A stretch of DNA of 35,899 bases, from the NCBI RefSeq assembly GCF_900115185.1, contig NZ_FOVN01000009.1, forward strand, positions 1-35,899, given 5' to 3'. Below the pieces are notes generated by a model, which was given only the letters and a program-made list of their open reading frames with translations, did not search any database and was not told where the DNA came from. The position numbers and the translations under genes are program-made. Position 1 is the stretch's first letter; every line of letters starts with the position of its first letter. Positions 23,671 through 31,882 of the stretch are shown here, one piece after another. The DNA is from Algorimicrobium echini (lineage in GTDB: Bacteria > Bacteroidota > Bacteroidia > Flavobacteriales > Flavobacteriaceae).

Positions 23671-24438
23671 CTAGGCTCGCTCTTCCAGGTACATTTGGCG
23701 TACTTTTTTAAACAGTTCAGAGGAATACACAAAATTGGTTACGGCTTCATTATCGGTTTTAAAAATCGTTTTATTGGAGCCTTCCCACTCTTTTAAACCG
23801 TCTTTTAAGAATACTATTTTTTCACCTATTTCCATCACGGAATTCATATCATGCGAATTTATAACGGTAGTAATATCATATTCTTCTGTAATTTCTTGAA
23901 TTAGATTATCAATAACCATAGCCGTTTTAGGATCTAATCCTGAATTAGGCTCATCACAAAATAAATATTTAGGTTTGTTAACAATAGCACGTGCAATAGC
24001 TACTCGCTTTTGCATTCCTCCTGAAGCCTCACTTGGATATTTATTATGAGCATCAGATAGATTAACCCGATTTAGAACAAAGTCTGCACGATCTTGCATT
24101 TCGCTTTTGCTCTGTTTCGTAAACATTCGTAAAGGAAACATCACATTCTCTAAAATAGTCATAGAGTCAAACAAGGCGCTTCCTTGAAAAACCATTCCCA
24201 TTTCAGCTCGCAAGTTTCGTTTTTGATCCTCTGTTAATTCAGAATATATTTTACCATCGTAGGCTATGCTACCTTCTTCGGGACTAAAAAGTCCAAGAAG
24301 ACATTTTAAAAAAACCGTTTTACCAGAACCACTTTGCCCAATAACCAAACTTGTTTTGCCTTTTTCAAAACTGGTTGAAACTCCCTTTAAAATATGAGCT
24401 TTACCAAAAGACTTATGTAAATTTTTAACTTCTATCAT
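23671..24438 (-). CDS. MlaF-like ABC transporter ATP-binding protein
   Basis: 255 residues. Walker A GQSGSGKT at 34-41; Q-loop in GMVFQGSALFD; signature EASGGMQKRVAIARAI; Walker B YLFCDEPNSGLDP; H-loop NSHDMNSV. The FQGSALFDSMT and GGMQKRVA variants are those of the Mla/MCE-type lipid transport ATPases rather than sugar or peptide importers. It partners with the permease gene immediately upstream, whose stop overlaps its start (TAATG). It therefore probably drives phospholipid movement across the envelope. No MCE substrate-binding gene lies beside it. Confidence 0.9.
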   Translation of the reverse strand: MIEVKNLHKSFGKAHILKGVSTSFEKGKTSLVIGQSGSGKTVFLKCLLGLFSPEEGSIAYDGKIYSELTEDQKRNLRAEMGMVFQGSALFDSMTILENVMFPLRMFTKQSKSEMQDRADFVLNRVNLSDAHNKYPSEASGGMQKRVAIARAIVNKPKYLFCDEPNSGLDPKTAMVIDNLIQEITEEYDITTVINSHDMNSVMEIGEKIVFLKDGLKEWEGSNKTIFKTDNEAVTNFVYSSELFKKVRQMYLEERA

Positions 24439-25175
24439 TAGCTTAATAATAATTGGGTTAAGATATAGTTACACAAAATAATCATGACACTGGTCCATAC
24501 AAACGAAGTTGTACTCGCTTTCCCAACTTCTAGAGCACCTCCACGCATATAAAAACCATAGTAAGATGGTATGGTAGCTAGAAGAAATGCAAAAACAATT
24601 GTCTTTATAAACGCGTAGGTGATATGAAATGGAATAAAATCTAATTGAACACCGGTTATAAAGTCTTCTACAGAGCTAAAACCACCATAATAACAAGCGG
24701 CTAAACCGCCTACGATACCTAAAAACATAGCAATAGATATCACAAAAGGGTAAAGCATTAAAGCAATAAATTTTGGGAAAACCAGATAATTTAAAGCATT
24801 TATACCCATAACTTCTAAAGCATCTATTTGCTCTGTTACACGCATAGTTCCTATACTAGAGGTTATAAATGAGCCCACTTTACCTGCCATAATTATGGAT
24901 ATAAAAGTTGGTGCAAACTCTAAAATTACAGATTGTCTGGTTGCAAAACCAACTAAATATTGTGGAATTAAAGGGCTGGTAATGTTTAAAGCTGTCTGAA
25001 TGGTAACAACACCTCCAACAAAAAATGAAATAAACGCAACAATACCTAATGACCCGATTATTAGGTCATCAATATCATTAAAAATTAACCTTTTCATGAC
25101 GGACCATTTCGTTGGTTTACGAAACATTTCCTTAATCATTAAAAAGTAGGTGCCAATATTATGGAGGTATGTCAT
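24438..25175 (-). CDS. MlaE-like ABC transporter permease
   Basis: 245 residues. MlaE family (DUF140): five or six hydrophobic segments and the conserved core SFFVGGVVTIQTALN, FATRQSVILEFAPTFISIIMAGKVGSFITSSIGTMRVTEQIDALEVMGINALNYLVFPK, where the EQIDALEVMG loop contacts the ATPase. Inner-membrane part of a lipid transporter. It overlaps the ATPase gene by one base. It is divergent from the PafA gene, with about 100 bp between the starts. Confidence 0.92.
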   Translation of the reverse strand: MTYLHNIGTYFLMIKEMFRKPTKWSVMKRLIFNDIDDLIIGSLGIVAFISFFVGGVVTIQTALNITSPLIPQYLVGFATRQSVILEFAPTFISIIMAGKVGSFITSSIGTMRVTEQIDALEVMGINALNYLVFPKFIALMLYPFVISIAMFLGIVGGLAACYYGGFSSVEDFITGVQLDFIPFHITYAFIKTIVFAFLLATIPSYYGFYMRGGALEVGKASTTSFVWTSVMIILCNYILTQLLLS

Positions 25176-25253
25176 TCTGCTTTTTGTTCCTGCTAAAATA
25201 AAAAACTAAAATGTATTTAACGGTAATTTTAATTAGGGATATTTAAAAATCCT

Positions 25254-25261
25254 TACTTTTG
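25254..25261 (+). promoter_or_regulatory. -7 box of the pafA-like gene
   Basis: TACTTTTG matches TAnnTTTG and ends 18 bp before the ATG at 25280, which would give a 5' UTR of about ten bases. A clear -33 TTG is not seen. Confidence 0.5.
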
Positions 25262-25279
25262 AATTTTAAATTCCCCATC

Positions 25280-26956
25280 ATGATGAAAAATAGTTTATAT
25301 ATTATAATTATCGCTATTTTATTTACGGCTTGTCAAGCTCAAAAACCAACCATTAACACAGCTGAAAACACCGAAAAAAAACTCGTATTTGAGAATCCGA
25401 AGCTAGTAGTTGGCATTGTTGTAGACCAAATGCGGTATGATTATTTAACACGTTTTTATAATAAATATTCTGATGGAGGGTTTAAGCGCTTGATGAATAA
25501 TGGATTTAACTGTAAAAATAATCATTTTAATTATATTCCAACGTATACTGGACCAGGACATGCTTCCGTTTTTACTGGCACCACACCAAAATATCATGGC
25601 ATAATAGCAAATGATTGGTATGATAAAGAAACAAAAGAGTTTGTGTATTGTGCTGGTGACGATAATGTGCAACCGCTAGGTACCATGGATGATGCTGGCA
25701 AAATGTCTCCACATCGGATGCAAACGACTTCTTTTGCAGATGAAAACCGTTTATTTACACAAATGAAAGGTAAAACAATTGGTGTATCCCTAAAGGATAG
25801 AGGTGCTATTTTGCCTGCTGGTCATGCTGCTAATGCAGCCTATTGGTTTCATGGCCAAAATGAAGGACAGTGGATAAGCAGTACATATTATATGAACCAA
25901 CTACCTAATTGGGTTGCTGAATTCAACAAGACGGATACTGCAAAATCCTATTTAAAAGTCTGGAATACGCTTTACCCTATTGAAACTTATACGGAAAGCG
26001 GACCCGACTTGAATGCCTTTGAAGGCGGTTTTAAAGGTCAGAAAACCGCAACATTTCCTTATGATTTAGATCAACTGAAAAATGATAATCGTGGTTTTGA
26101 TATATTAAAAGCCACACCATTTGGCAATAGCTTAACAACTGATTTTGCCATGGCAGCCATTTCAGGTGAACAGTTAGGTCAGGATCAAATTACAGATATT
26201 TTAACTTTAAGTTTTTCCAGTACAGATTACGTAGGCCATAATTTTGGTGTTAATAGTAAAGAGATTGAAGACACCTATCTACGCCTAGACCTAGATATTG
26301 AGCGCTTTTTAAACTATTTAGATAAAACGGTAGGTGTTGGAGACTATACCGTATTCTTAACTGCAGATCATGGTGCTGTTGATGTCCCTTCTTATTTGAC
26401 ATCTGTAAAAATTCCATCTGGATATTTAAAAAACAGTGATACAAAAAAAAGGTTAAGCACGTTTATGACTAATCACTTTGGTGCTGACGATTTGATTGAG
26501 AACATAAGCAACAATCAAATATTTTTAAACCGCACAAAGTTATTGGAACTAAAATTAAATTTAGCCCAGGTTCAAGAAACTATTATTAACGAGTTAATAA
26601 CGTATGAGCATATGGCAAAAATTTATTCAGCAACAACCATGAGTAACGTTTCTTTCTCAACAGGTATTGAGTCCTTATTACAGAATGGTTATAACCAAAA
26701 ACGTTCAGGAGACATATTAATGGTTCCAGATATGGCTTATATTTCATATAGTAAAACGGGATCTACACATGGCAGTGGTTTTAACTATGACACCCATGTA
26801 CCGCTATTATTTTTTGGCAAAGGTATTGCTCCTGGAAGCACTTACAAAAAAACAGTTATTCCAGATATAGCTCCTACTATTTCAGCTTTGTTAGGGATTA
26901 GTTTTCCTAATGGATCTACAGGTAAACCTTTAGAATTTGTGATTGAAAATCAGTAA
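25280..26956 (+). CDS. PafA-type alkaline phosphatase lipoprotein
   Basis: 558 residues from ATG 25280. An upstream in-frame TTG at 25259 overlaps the -7 box and is rejected. Lipobox LFTAC18 places it in the periplasm or on the surface. Alkaline-phosphatase fold: GIVVDQMRYDYL (metal Asp49), nucleophile Thr90 in PTYTGPGHASVFTGT, Asn111 in IIANDWYD, and Lys172/Arg174 in SLKDRGAILP. This set matches the Thr/Asn/Lys/Arg active site of the PafA monoesterases, so phosphate release from organic monoesters is likely. LTADHGAVDVPSY and STHGSG-x-x-YDTHVPLLFFG complete the metal site. Related diesterases lack the Lys/Arg pair. Confidence 0.93.
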   Translation: MMKNSLYIIIIAILFTACQAQKPTINTAENTEKKLVFENPKLVVGIVVDQMRYDYLTRFYNKYSDGGFKRLMNNGFNCKNNHFNYIPTYTGPGHASVFTGTTPKYHGIIANDWYDKETKEFVYCAGDDNVQPLGTMDDAGKMSPHRMQTTSFADENRLFTQMKGKTIGVSLKDRGAILPAGHAANAAYWFHGQNEGQWISSTYYMNQLPNWVAEFNKTDTAKSYLKVWNTLYPIETYTESGPDLNAFEGGFKGQKTATFPYDLDQLKNDNRGFDILKATPFGNSLTTDFAMAAISGEQLGQDQITDILTLSFSSTDYVGHNFGVNSKEIEDTYLRLDLDIERFLNYLDKTVGVGDYTVFLTADHGAVDVPSYLTSVKIPSGYLKNSDTKKRLSTFMTNHFGADDLIENISNNQIFLNRTKLLELKLNLAQVQETIINELITYEHMAKIYSATTMSNVSFSTGIESLLQNGYNQKRSGDILMVPDMAYISYSKTGSTHGSGFNYDTHVPLLFFGKGIAPGSTYKKTVIPDIAPTISALLGISFPNGSTGKPLEFVIENQ

Positions 26957-26990
26957 TACTATTTCTCTTCCAATAAGCAATTTAATATGA

Positions 26991-27257
26991 CTATTTACGA
27001 TATAAAAAATAGTTATTTACTAAATCAATATAAGTTTCTTTCGCTTCGTCTTCAGAGATGTTTTGAATTTGAAACAAGGCATTTGTTTTAAAAGCTGTAA
27101 TGAGAGGTTTACTACTGCTTGGTCTACTATAATCATTAGTTGCTTTTTTATAGTATGCATACAAACGCAATAAAAAATCTGCAGGAAAAGGCTCATGATG
27201 ATCGTTAATTCTATCAACAGCATCTTTAAAGGCGATATCTAATTCTTCAGAAGTCAT
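26991..27257 (-). CDS. Acyl-CoA-binding protein
   Basis: 88 residues, the usual ACBP size. The four-helix bundle pattern is clear: LDIAFKDAVDRIND, the DFLLRLYAYYKKATNDY motif with the family's conserved LYxxYKQAT-like sequence, and NISEDEAKETYIDLVNNYF at the end. The ligand-contact Lys/Tyr residues are retained, but the glycine-rich KPGMFDFKGKAKWDAW part is replaced by SRPSSSKPLITAFKTNALFQ, as in other bacterial versions. It binds long-chain acyl-CoA. Its start overlaps the psd stop by one base (TAATG), so it is translated with the phospholipid genes. Confidence 0.85.
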   Translation of the reverse strand: MTSEELDIAFKDAVDRINDHHEPFPADFLLRLYAYYKKATNDYSRPSSSKPLITAFKTNALFQIQNISEDEAKETYIDLVNNYFLYRK

Positions 27258-27907
27258 TATTTTTCTGCTATAATACTTTCAGCACCACGAACTTTTTGAT
27301 TGAGTGACACATTAATTTTGGCGTCTAAAGGTAAAAACAAATCGACTCGTGAACCGAACTTAATAAATCCAGAATCGCTACCTTGATTTACTTGCTGTCC
27401 TTCTTTAGCATAGTTAACAATTCGTTTAGCCAGAGCTCCTGCTACTTGTCTGTATAATACAGGTCCAAAAACTTCATTTTCAACAACAACCGTTGTTCGT
27501 TCATTTTCTTCACTTGCTTTAGGATGCCATGCTACTAAATACTTCCCAGGATGATATTTACTATATACCACTTGACCTCCTATAGGATATCGGGTAACAT
27601 GTACATTTACTGGCGACATAAAGATACTAACTTGAATTCTTTTTTCCTTAAAAAATTCTTTTTCAAATACCTCTTCAATAACAACCACTTTTCCATCCAC
27701 TGGCGAAACAACGGTATTATCATCATAGGCTGTTTGCCTTTTTGGGTTTCTAAAAAACTGTAAAATCAGTAACAAAAAAACTAATAAGGCTATCATGATA
27801 ATCATATTTAGCCATGGCAAAACTACGTAAGTATCCGTAATTAAAAACAACGCTACAACAACTATGAGCGTGATTAAAATAATTTTATGTCCTTCTTTGT
27901 GAAACAT
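27257..27907 (-). CDS. psd: Phosphatidylserine decarboxylase family protein
   Basis: 216 residues. Converts phosphatidylserine to phosphatidylethanolamine. It is the short PSD form with two N-terminal membrane helices (about 8-24 and 31-50), then VVSPVDGKVVVIEEV, IFMSPVNVHVTRYPIGG and KYLVAWHPKASEENERT. Self-cleavage site is Gly185-Ser186 in IKFGSRVDLFLP, which yields the pyruvoyl Ser in the alpha chain. It begins 1 bp after cdsA and overlaps the ACBP gene, forming a compact lipid operon. Confidence 0.93.
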   Translation of the reverse strand: MFHKEGHKIILITLIVVVALFLITDTYVVLPWLNMIIMIALLVFLLLILQFFRNPKRQTAYDDNTVVSPVDGKVVVIEEVFEKEFFKEKRIQVSIFMSPVNVHVTRYPIGGQVVYSKYHPGKYLVAWHPKASEENERTTVVVENEVFGPVLYRQVAGALAKRIVNYAKEGQQVNQGSDSGFIKFGSRVDLFLPLDAKINVSLNQKVRGAESIIAEK

Positions 27908-27908
27908 A

Positions 27909-28718
27909 TTATATAACTTCTAAAAACAAATGAATAAAAGGTGCTGCAAAGATAATACTATCTAGCCTGTCTAGCAATCCGCCATGCCCAGGCATAATAA
28001 TACCACTGTCTTTAACACCTGCTTGACGTTTAAACTTGGATTCAATTAAGTCTCCTAATGTACCAAAAACACTGATAATTATTGCTAACATTAGCCAATT
28101 ATTAAAACTCAATGTTTCTGTAAAGGTAGCAATAAAATAGCTAGCTACGGATGAAAAAAATAATCCACCTATAAAACCTTCAACCGTTTTCTTTGGAGAT
28201 ATCTTTTCGAAAAGCTTTTGCTTTCCAAAATTTTTACCAACTAAAAAGGCAAAGGTATCATTAACCCAAACCAGGATAAAAGCACCTAATAAAATAAACG
28301 GATTGTATTCACTATTATAATTAGCAATAAGAATTAAAAACACAAATGCACTTGAAAGATAAAATGTAGCTATTAAAAAGCGTTTGGATATAAATAGTGG
28401 AATTGTTTTTGCAGTAAACAAATCTTTTATAAGTATGAGTTGTACAAATATGGTAACCACCTGAAGAATTTGAGTGGCTTCACTTAAACCGGTATCTGAT
28501 TTCATAAAAAATTGCCAATAGCCGAAAACTAAATACATTAGAATAAATATCACATATGGCAAAATAGATTTATAGCCTATTAATTTCTTAAATTCTCCCA
28601 TACAAATCAACCCAAAAACAAAAAAGAGTATAATTAAAGCATGCTCATTTAACAGGGACACCATTAATAAGGTAACATATAATAAACCCGTAAAGGATCT
28701 TACAAGGATTTCTTTCAT
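27909..28718 (-). CDS. cdsA: Phosphatidate cytidylyltransferase
   Basis: 269 residues, about eight membrane helices. Makes CDP-diacylglycerol from phosphatidic acid and CTP, the precursor of all its phospholipids. The family signature near the C terminus is clear: SPKKTVEGFIGG, GDLIESKFKRQAGVKDSG and PGHGGLLDRLDSIIF, with the metal-binding Asp residues. The VNDTFAFLVGKNFGKQ segment precedes it. It lies 1 bp after the LUD gene and 1 bp before psd. Its product feeds phosphatidylserine synthesis, whose enzyme (PssA) is not in this window. Confidence 0.94.
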   Translation of the reverse strand: MKEILVRSFTGLLYVTLLMVSLLNEHALIILFFVFGLICMGEFKKLIGYKSILPYVIFILMYLVFGYWQFFMKSDTGLSEATQILQVVTIFVQLILIKDLFTAKTIPLFISKRFLIATFYLSSAFVFLILIANYNSEYNPFILLGAFILVWVNDTFAFLVGKNFGKQKLFEKISPKKTVEGFIGGLFFSSVASYFIATFTETLSFNNWLMLAIIISVFGTLGDLIESKFKRQAGVKDSGIIMPGHGGLLDRLDSIIFAAPFIHLFLEVI

Positions 28719-28719
28719 G

Positions 28720-29340
28720 TTATAAATCTTCTAAAAGAAGTAGGTATAAATTTTTGGAATTACTTCCATAACTCATAAAATCATTTTCTTTTTCTTTGTT
28801 TTCTGAAGTTTTAAAATGTTTTATAGTTGTAATGTTGGTGGGAATTTTTTTTGAACTATTATTTTTAATACCACGAAGCCCTTCTCCAATATTAGCAGTT
28901 ATCTGACTTGTTGTGGCGAAAACAATAAAATTTTCTGGAAATTCAATTAATTTTTTCTCCGCTATTTGATTAGATGATATTAATAATGAACCATCATCAG
29001 CAATTAAGTTCTCACAAGTTGTTAAAAAATATTCGGCATCGTTACTTGTTCTAGTAACTTTTAAATCAGAATTTTTGAATTTAAGATTTAGTTGGTCATC
29101 ATAAATCAAAACCTTTTTTTCCTCCCAATCGTTTTCTAATATAATATTATTTAAGCTATCAAAAACTTCATCCAAATTTTCGCAATACAGAAATTTACCA
29201 CCATTGGCCTTGAAGTTTATTGTAAACCGCTCATCTATTGGTAGTTTTATTTCTGGCATGTATTTGCCACGCTCATTAGATTTCAATTCACTTTCTGAAT
29301 CATCAGATTTGGAACCAAAAATTTTTCTAAATAGACTCAT
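28720..29340 (-). CDS. LUD-domain protein
   Basis: 206 residues. A charged N-terminal tail (1-50) precedes a LUD/LutC-like domain: VFDSLNNIILENDWEEKKVLIYDD, ADDGSLLISSNQIAEKKLIEFPENFIVFATTSQI, IGEGLRGIKN and the basic ending. LutC-type proteins belong to lactate utilisation operons, but here no lutA/lutB is adjacent. The gene instead heads the cdsA-psd-ACBP operon, with a 1-bp gap to cdsA. The exact function is unknown. A promoter at 29382-29389 fits. Confidence 0.75.
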   Translation of the reverse strand: MSLFRKIFGSKSDDSESELKSNERGKYMPEIKLPIDERFTINFKANGGKFLYCENLDEVFDSLNNIILENDWEEKKVLIYDDQLNLKFKNSDLKVTRTSNDAEYFLTTCENLIADDGSLLISSNQIAEKKLIEFPENFIVFATTSQITANIGEGLRGIKNNSSKKIPTNITTIKHFKTSENKEKENDFMSYGSNSKNLYLLLLEDL

Positions 29341-29381
29341 TTATGTATTTGCTATTAATCCGAGTATTTTAAGGTGTTTTT

Positions 29382-29389
29382 CAAATATA
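29382..29389 (-). promoter_or_regulatory. -7 box of the LUD-cdsA-psd-ACBP operon
   Basis: TATATTTG on the minus strand matches TAnnTTTG. It begins right in the T run of the ftsH terminator (29391-29428), giving a 5' UTR of about 35 nt before the ATG at 29340. No convincing -33 TTG is visible. Confidence 0.5.
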
Positions 29390-29390
29390 A

Positions 29391-29428
29391 AAAATCTTAA
29401 ACGAACCGTAAGGCTAATTTAAGATTTT
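29391..29428 (-). terminator. ftsH terminator
   Basis: AAAATCTTAAA (29391-29401) pairs perfectly with TTTAAGATTTT (29418-29428) around a 16-nt loop, 31 bp after the ftsH stop. On the minus strand it ends in a T6 run. The stem is A-T rich, so efficiency may be partial. Confidence 0.65.
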
Positions 29429-29459
29429 AAATAAATGTTAACAGATAAATTTTAAAATA

Positions 29460-31406
29460 TTATTCTTCTTCGCCTGCAATTATTGGTCCATCAAAAGATC
29501 GTTTCCCGAATATTTTTTCTAAATTATCTTTAAATATGACTTCTTTTTCCAATAAAACATCAGCTAATTCGGTCAATTTATCCTTGTTTTCCTCAAGAAG
29601 ATTAATAGCACGTTGGTACTGTTCTTCAATGATTCTAGAAATTTCGTTATCAATAAGTTCTGATGTTTTTTCACTGTAAGGTTTTGTAAAACCATATTCG
29701 TTTTGACCAGAAGAATCGTAATACGTTAAATTTCCAACCTTATCACTTAACCCATAGACTGTTACCATAGCTCGAGCCTGTTTAGTAACTTTCTCTAAAT
29801 CGCTTAATGCACCAGTTGAAATTTGATTAAAAATAACTTTTTCTGCTGCACGACCACCTAAAGCAGCACACATTTCGTCTAGCATTTGCTCTGGTCTAAC
29901 AATTAAGCGTTCTTCTGGTAAATACCAAGCTGCTCCTAAAGACCGTCCTCGAGGCACTATAGTAACTTTTACTAATGGTGCAGCATGTTCTAACATCCAA
30001 CTTACAGTAGCATGTCCAGCTTCATGAAAAGCAACAGCCTTTTTCTCTCCTGGTGTAATGATTTTATTTTTCTTTTCTAAACCTCCTACAATTCTATCAA
30101 CAGCATCTAAGAAATCTTGTTTATCCACTGCTTTTTTGCCATTTCTAGCAGCAATTAAAGCTGCCTCATTACAAACATTGGCTATATCAGCTCCTGAAAA
30201 ACCTGGTGTTTGCTTGGATAAAAAATCTAAATCTAAATCTTCAGCTTTTTTAAGCGGTCTTAAATGAACTTCAAATATTTCTTTACGCTCACGCACATCC
30301 GGAAGATCAACAAAAATTTGTCTATCAAAACGTCCTGCACGCATTAAGGCTTTATCTAAAACATCTGCTCTATTGGTTGCAGCCAATACAATTACGTTCG
30401 TATTGGTTCCAAACCCATCCATTTCGGTTAATAATTGGTTTAATGTATTTTCCCGTTCATCATTAGAACCGGACATATTATTTTTTCCACGAGCACGACC
30501 AATGGCATCTATCTCATCAATAAAAATAATGGCAGGTGATTTTTCTTTAGCTTGCTTAAACAAATCACGTACTCTAGATGCTCCAACACCAACAAACATT
30601 TCTACAAAATCTGAACCAGATAATGAAAAGAATGGCACTTTAGCTTCACCTGCAACAGCTTTTGCTAATAAAGTTTTTCCAGTCCCTGGAGGTCCTACTA
30701 ATAAAGCTCCTTTAGGTATTTTACCACCTAAATTAGTGTATTTTTCTGGGTTTTTAAGAAAATCAACTATTTCCTGAACTTCTTCTTTAGCTCCTTCCAA
30801 GCCGGCTACATCTTTGAAAGATGTTTTTACATCTGTGTTTTCATCAAATAATTTGGCACGGGATTTACCAATATTGAAAATTTGGCTTCCAGCTCCACCA
30901 CCAGCTCCACCAGACATGCGTTTCATAATAAAAATCCAAACTCCTATTAGAAGCACAAATGGCAATAATCCAATTAAGAAATCACCCCAAGCATTCTGTT
31001 CTGTTTTGTACTCAATCTGTGGTTTTGGATTTAAATTTTCCGTTTGAATGACATTCGCGATGTCATCTTCAAAATTCTGAAGGTCTCCAAATTCAAAACG
31101 ATAGTTAGGCAATTTAGTTGCCGTTGGCAAAAGCGATGTTGGTTTGGATTTTTTATGGACATCTTTAGCTTCTGCTTCAGGTGTTAAATAAACTTTAGCT
31201 TCACGCCTGTTAACTATTTCTACTTTATCTACATCACCATCTTTTAGGTAAGTCATGAATTCAGATGGTGTGGTTGGATTTGTTTCATCAAAACCCGTAC
31301 CTCCTAAAACTTGCACAACGATAAATAAAACGATGGCTCCTCCATAAATCCAATACATATTGAATTTAGGCTTCTTATTTTTATTATTTTTTGTATCCTT
31401 TGTCAT
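29460..31406 (-). CDS. ftsH: ATP-dependent zinc metalloprotease FtsH
   Basis: 648 residues. Membrane-bound AAA+ protease that degrades unneeded membrane and regulatory proteins. Two helices (about 18-34 and 142-160) flank a periplasmic domain. Walker A GPPGTGKT is at 238-245, Walker B IIFIDEID at 293-300, the second region of homology includes RADVLDKALMRAGRFDRQI, and the zinc site HEAGH is at 461-465. The C-terminal region is complete. The Gly-rich linker SGGAGGGAG (165-173) before the AAA domain is typical of Bacteroidota FtsH. rsfS lies 9 bp upstream in the same operon. Confidence 0.97.
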   Translation of the reverse strand: MTKDTKNNKNKKPKFNMYWIYGGAIVLFIVVQVLGGTGFDETNPTTPSEFMTYLKDGDVDKVEIVNRREAKVYLTPEAEAKDVHKKSKPTSLLPTATKLPNYRFEFGDLQNFEDDIANVIQTENLNPKPQIEYKTEQNAWGDFLIGLLPFVLLIGVWIFIMKRMSGGAGGGAGSQIFNIGKSRAKLFDENTDVKTSFKDVAGLEGAKEEVQEIVDFLKNPEKYTNLGGKIPKGALLVGPPGTGKTLLAKAVAGEAKVPFFSLSGSDFVEMFVGVGASRVRDLFKQAKEKSPAIIFIDEIDAIGRARGKNNMSGSNDERENTLNQLLTEMDGFGTNTNVIVLAATNRADVLDKALMRAGRFDRQIFVDLPDVRERKEIFEVHLRPLKKAEDLDLDFLSKQTPGFSGADIANVCNEAALIAARNGKKAVDKQDFLDAVDRIVGGLEKKNKIITPGEKKAVAFHEAGHATVSWMLEHAAPLVKVTIVPRGRSLGAAWYLPEERLIVRPEQMLDEMCAALGGRAAEKVIFNQISTGALSDLEKVTKQARAMVTVYGLSDKVGNLTYYDSSGQNEYGFTKPYSEKTSELIDNEISRIIEEQYQRAINLLEENKDKLTELADVLLEKEVIFKDNLEKIFGKRSFDGPIIAGEEE

Positions 31407-31415
31407 TAATATCCC

Positions 31416-31787
31416 TTAATAGTTTGTTTCAATTACCGTTGTTTTTGCATCACCCCAGAGGCTTTCAATATCATAATACTCACGAATATGTTTCTGAAAA
31501 ACATGAACTACAATGTTCACATAGTCCATTAACACCCACTCGGCATTATCCGTTCCTTCAATATGCCAAGGCTTATCTTTGAGCTCTTTACTGACTTTTT
31601 TCTGGATGGAGTTTACAATGGCATTTACTTGCGTGTTTGAAGTACCCTCGCATATAATAAAGTAATCGCAAACCGTATTTTCAATCTCGCGTAAATCTAA
31701 TATATTTATTTCTTTTCCTTTTACGTCCTCAATTCCGCTTAAAATAGTAGCTATCAATTGGTCTGCACTGATTTGTTTTTTTGCCAT
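31416..31787 (-). CDS. rsfS: Ribosomal silencing factor RsfS
   Basis: 123 residues. Binds ribosomal protein uL14 and blocks subunit joining when nutrients are low (family knowledge). Motifs: DLREIENTVCDYFIICEGTSNTQVNAIVNSI, KPWHIEGTDNAEWVLMDYVNIVVHVF and REYYDIESLWGDA, covering almost the full domain, so identification is safe. It is followed 9 bp later by ftsH. A -7 box TAACTTTG on the minus strand (31807-31814) lies 20 bp before its ATG. Confidence 0.95.
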   Translation of the reverse strand: MAKKQISADQLIATILSGIEDVKGKEINILDLREIENTVCDYFIICEGTSNTQVNAIVNSIQKKVSKELKDKPWHIEGTDNAEWVLMDYVNIVVHVFQKHIREYYDIESLWGDAKTTVIETNY

Positions 31788-31806
31788 TCAATTAATTTAA
31801 TTTGTG

Positions 31807-31814
31807 CAAAGTTA
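31807..31814 (-). promoter_or_regulatory. -7 box of the rsfS-ftsH operon
   Basis: TAACTTTG on the minus strand fits TAnnTTTG, 19 bp before the rsfS start codon. The expected -33 TTG is not clear. The opposite strand of this 95-bp divergent gap must also carry the birA promoter. Confidence 0.5.
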
Positions 31815-31882
31815 TTATTTTTTAGTTCTTTATACCGTAAAAAAATCATAAGATTTTAGGTCTCTATTCAATAATTTACTGA

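Noticed and set aside
25259-25279. TTG start for the PafA-like gene at 25259
   Set aside because: It overlaps the -7 box TACTTTTG and would add residues before the lipoprotein signal.
26990-27013. ACTATTT/AAATAGT hairpin over the ACBP stop
   Set aside because: It is pure A-T rich pairing with a single G-C pair, overlaps coding sequence and has no T run placed to terminate transcription.
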